Assembly (NCBI RefSeq): GCF_020510425.1
Contig: NZ_JAHBAH010000001.1
Location: forward strand, 2,337,001-2,401,000
Direction: 5' to 3'
DNA length: 64,000 bases
DNA from: Quatrionicoccus australiensis
GTDB lineage: Bacteria; Pseudomonadota; Gammaproteobacteria; Burkholderiales; Rhodocyclaceae
Below are positions 62,827 to 64,000 of the stretch, in pieces. Each line of letters begins with the position of its first letter. Position 1 is the stretch's first letter. Under the pieces are notes generated by a model that was given only the letters and a program-made list of their open reading frames with translations, made no database searches and was not told the origin of the DNA. A program made the position numbers and the translations under genes.

Positions 62827-64000
62827 TCGAATCACTGGTTCGTGCGGCGCTCAAGCAGCGCCTGATTGTCGCGGTGATTGCGGTCATCCTGCTGTTTTTC
62901 GGGCTGGATGCGGCGCGCAAGCTGTCCGTGGATGCCTTCCCCGATGTCACCAATATCCAGGTCCAGATTGCGACCGAGGCGCCGGGACGTCCGCCGGAAG
63001 AAGTCGAGCGTTTCGCCACCGTGCCGCTGGAAGTCGCGATGACCGGCCTGCCCGGTCTCGAGGAAATGCGCTCGCTGAACAAGCCGGGCCTGTCGCTGAT
63101 CACGCTCGTCTTCAATGACAAGACCGACGTCTATTTCGCTCGCCAATTGGTCATGGAGCGTCTGCTCGAAGTCGGCTCGCGCCTGCCGGAAGGCATCACG
63201 CCGGTGCTCGGGCCGGTGTCCACCGGTTTGGGCGAGGTCTATCAATACACGCTGGAACGCCCGGATGACGGCGACCGTACCCTGACCCAGGAAGAACTGA
63301 TGCAGCGCCGGATCGCCCAGGACTGGGTGGTGCGTCCGCTGTTGCGTTCGATCCCCGGCGTTGCCGAAATCAACTCGCAGGGCGGTTTTGCCAAGCAGTA
63401 CCAGGTGCTGGTCAATCCCGACAAGCTGCGTCACTTCGGGCTGTCGGTCGGCGACGTCTACCAGGCGGTCGGCCGCAACAACGCCAATGCCGGCGGCGGC
63501 GTGCTGCCGCAGTATGCCGAGCAGTACCTGATCCGCGGCGTCGGTCTGGTACGCGATCTGGAAGATTTGCGCGCCATCGTGCTCAAGGAAAAGGACGGCG
63601 TGCCGGTCTATGTCCGTGATGTGGCGGAGGTGAAGATCGGTCACGAGGTGCGCCAGGGCGCCGTGATCAAGAATGGCACGACGGAAGCCGTCGGCGGTGT
63701 CGTCATGATGATTGCCGGCGGCAACGCCAAGGCCGTGGTCAGCAAGATCAAGGAGCGGGTTAACGAGATCAACGCCAAGGGGATGCTGCCGGATGGCCTG
63801 AAGATTGCCGCCTATTACGATCGCTCGGAATTGGTCGATGCGGCGCTGTGGACCGTTACGAAAGTGCTGCTCGAAGGCGTCGTGCTGGTTGTCGTCGTGC
63901 TCTTCCTCTTCCTGGGCGATGTGCGTTCCTCGCTGATCGTCGTCGCGACCCTGGTCCTGACGCCGCTGCTTACCTTCACCGCGATGAACAAGCTCGGCAT
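62823..64000 (+). CDS. CzcA/CusA-type heavy-metal RND efflux pump (3' end outside window)
   Basis: An open frame from the GTG at 62823 with no stop to the window end, 392 full codons of a protein normally about 1040 aa. TM1 (RLIVAVIAVILLFFGLDAA) leads into DAFPDVTNIQVQI, the CzcA/CusA signature, and a porter domain with TEAPGRPPEEVERF and GVAEINSQGGFAKQYQV. TM2-3 begin at VTKVLLEGVVLVVVVLFLFLGD. It uses proton flow to drive metal (Co/Zn/Cd or Cu/Ag) export. The TM4 residues that would separate metal classes lie beyond the window. Confidence 0.93.
   Translation, partial: MIESLVRAALKQRLIVAVIAVILLFFGLDAARKLSVDAFPDVTNIQVQIATEAPGRPPEEVERFATVPLEVAMTGLPGLEEMRSLNKPGLSLITLVFNDKTDVYFARQLVMERLLEVGSRLPEGITPVLGPVSTGLGEVYQYTLERPDDGDRTLTQEELMQRRIAQDWVVRPLLRSIPGVAEINSQGGFAKQYQVLVNPDKLRHFGLSVGDVYQAVGRNNANAGGGVLPQYAEQYLIRGVGLVRDLEDLRAIVLKEKDGVPVYVRDVAEVKIGHEVRQGAVIKNGTTEAVGGVVMMIAGGNAKAVVSKIKERVNEINAKGMLPDGLKIAAYYDRSELVDAALWTVTKVLLEGVVLVVVVLFLFLGDVRSSLIVVATLVLTPLLTFTAMNKLG

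Overview
The window is GC-rich (about 60-65% by eye), gene-dense DNA from a betaproteobacterium. The gene set fits the Rhodocyclaceae (Dechloromonas/Azoarcus-like): a PhaM granule protein, paired branched-chain-type ABC transporter operons with acyl-CoA ligases, a fused indolepyruvate:ferredoxin oxidoreductase, a membrane formate dehydrogenase and many two-component systems. The assignment is inference from gene content and codon style. I saw no rRNA, tRNA, CRISPR array, intact insertion sequence or phage gene. Both ends cut a gene: a hybrid histidine kinase on the left and a CzcA-type RND pump on the right.

Layout. 1-1.3 kb: kinase tail and a divergent Crp/Fnr regulator. 1.4-11.7 kb: a catabolic uptake operon with an acyl-CoA ligase, a tiny membrane protein, a complete five-part branched-chain-type ABC transporter, a PaaK-like ligase without the usual P-loop, a secreted protein and a CaiB/BaiF CoA-transferase. 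11.7-25.9 kb: mixed housekeeping and sensing genes: QmcA/NfeD, an AEC permease, PhaM, a LuxR-type response regulator convergent with a histidine kinase that carries a degenerate receiver, a membrane-bound methyltransferase, LysR/azoreductase/pirin, a DedA-rhodanese fusion, a chemoreceptor, and a beta-barrel plus Cys-rich lipoprotein pair. 26-32.9 kb: the fused oxidoreductase, a Cache histidine kinase and a D-lactate-dehydrogenase-type flavoprotein, all leftward. 32.9-38 kb: a second, complete livKHMGF operon whose binding protein has an unusual Ala/Lys-rich tail.

38-48.3 kb: the formate dehydrogenase block fdoG-fdoH-fdoI-(hairpin)-fdhD-fdhE, divergent from a sigma-54-type response regulator and its sensor kinase. 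The 357-base gap between them holds a -24/-12 promoter match facing the dehydrogenase and, about 98 bases upstream of the predicted start site, a 35-base near-perfect palindrome. Together these suggest a self-contained formate-dehydrogenase control circuit.

48.3-64 kb: a ferredoxin-NAD(P) reductase, an epimerase, hemJ, an RNA methyltransferase, an acetyl-CoA hydrolase/transferase, small envelope proteins, a tight dacC-dat-ybeD-lipB-lipA operon, nhaR, htpX and a czcCBA-type metal efflux operon. A palindromic 10-mer, CGGT(C/T)(G/A)ACCG, recurs 13 times across the window, far above chance; it looks like a genome-wide signature motif.
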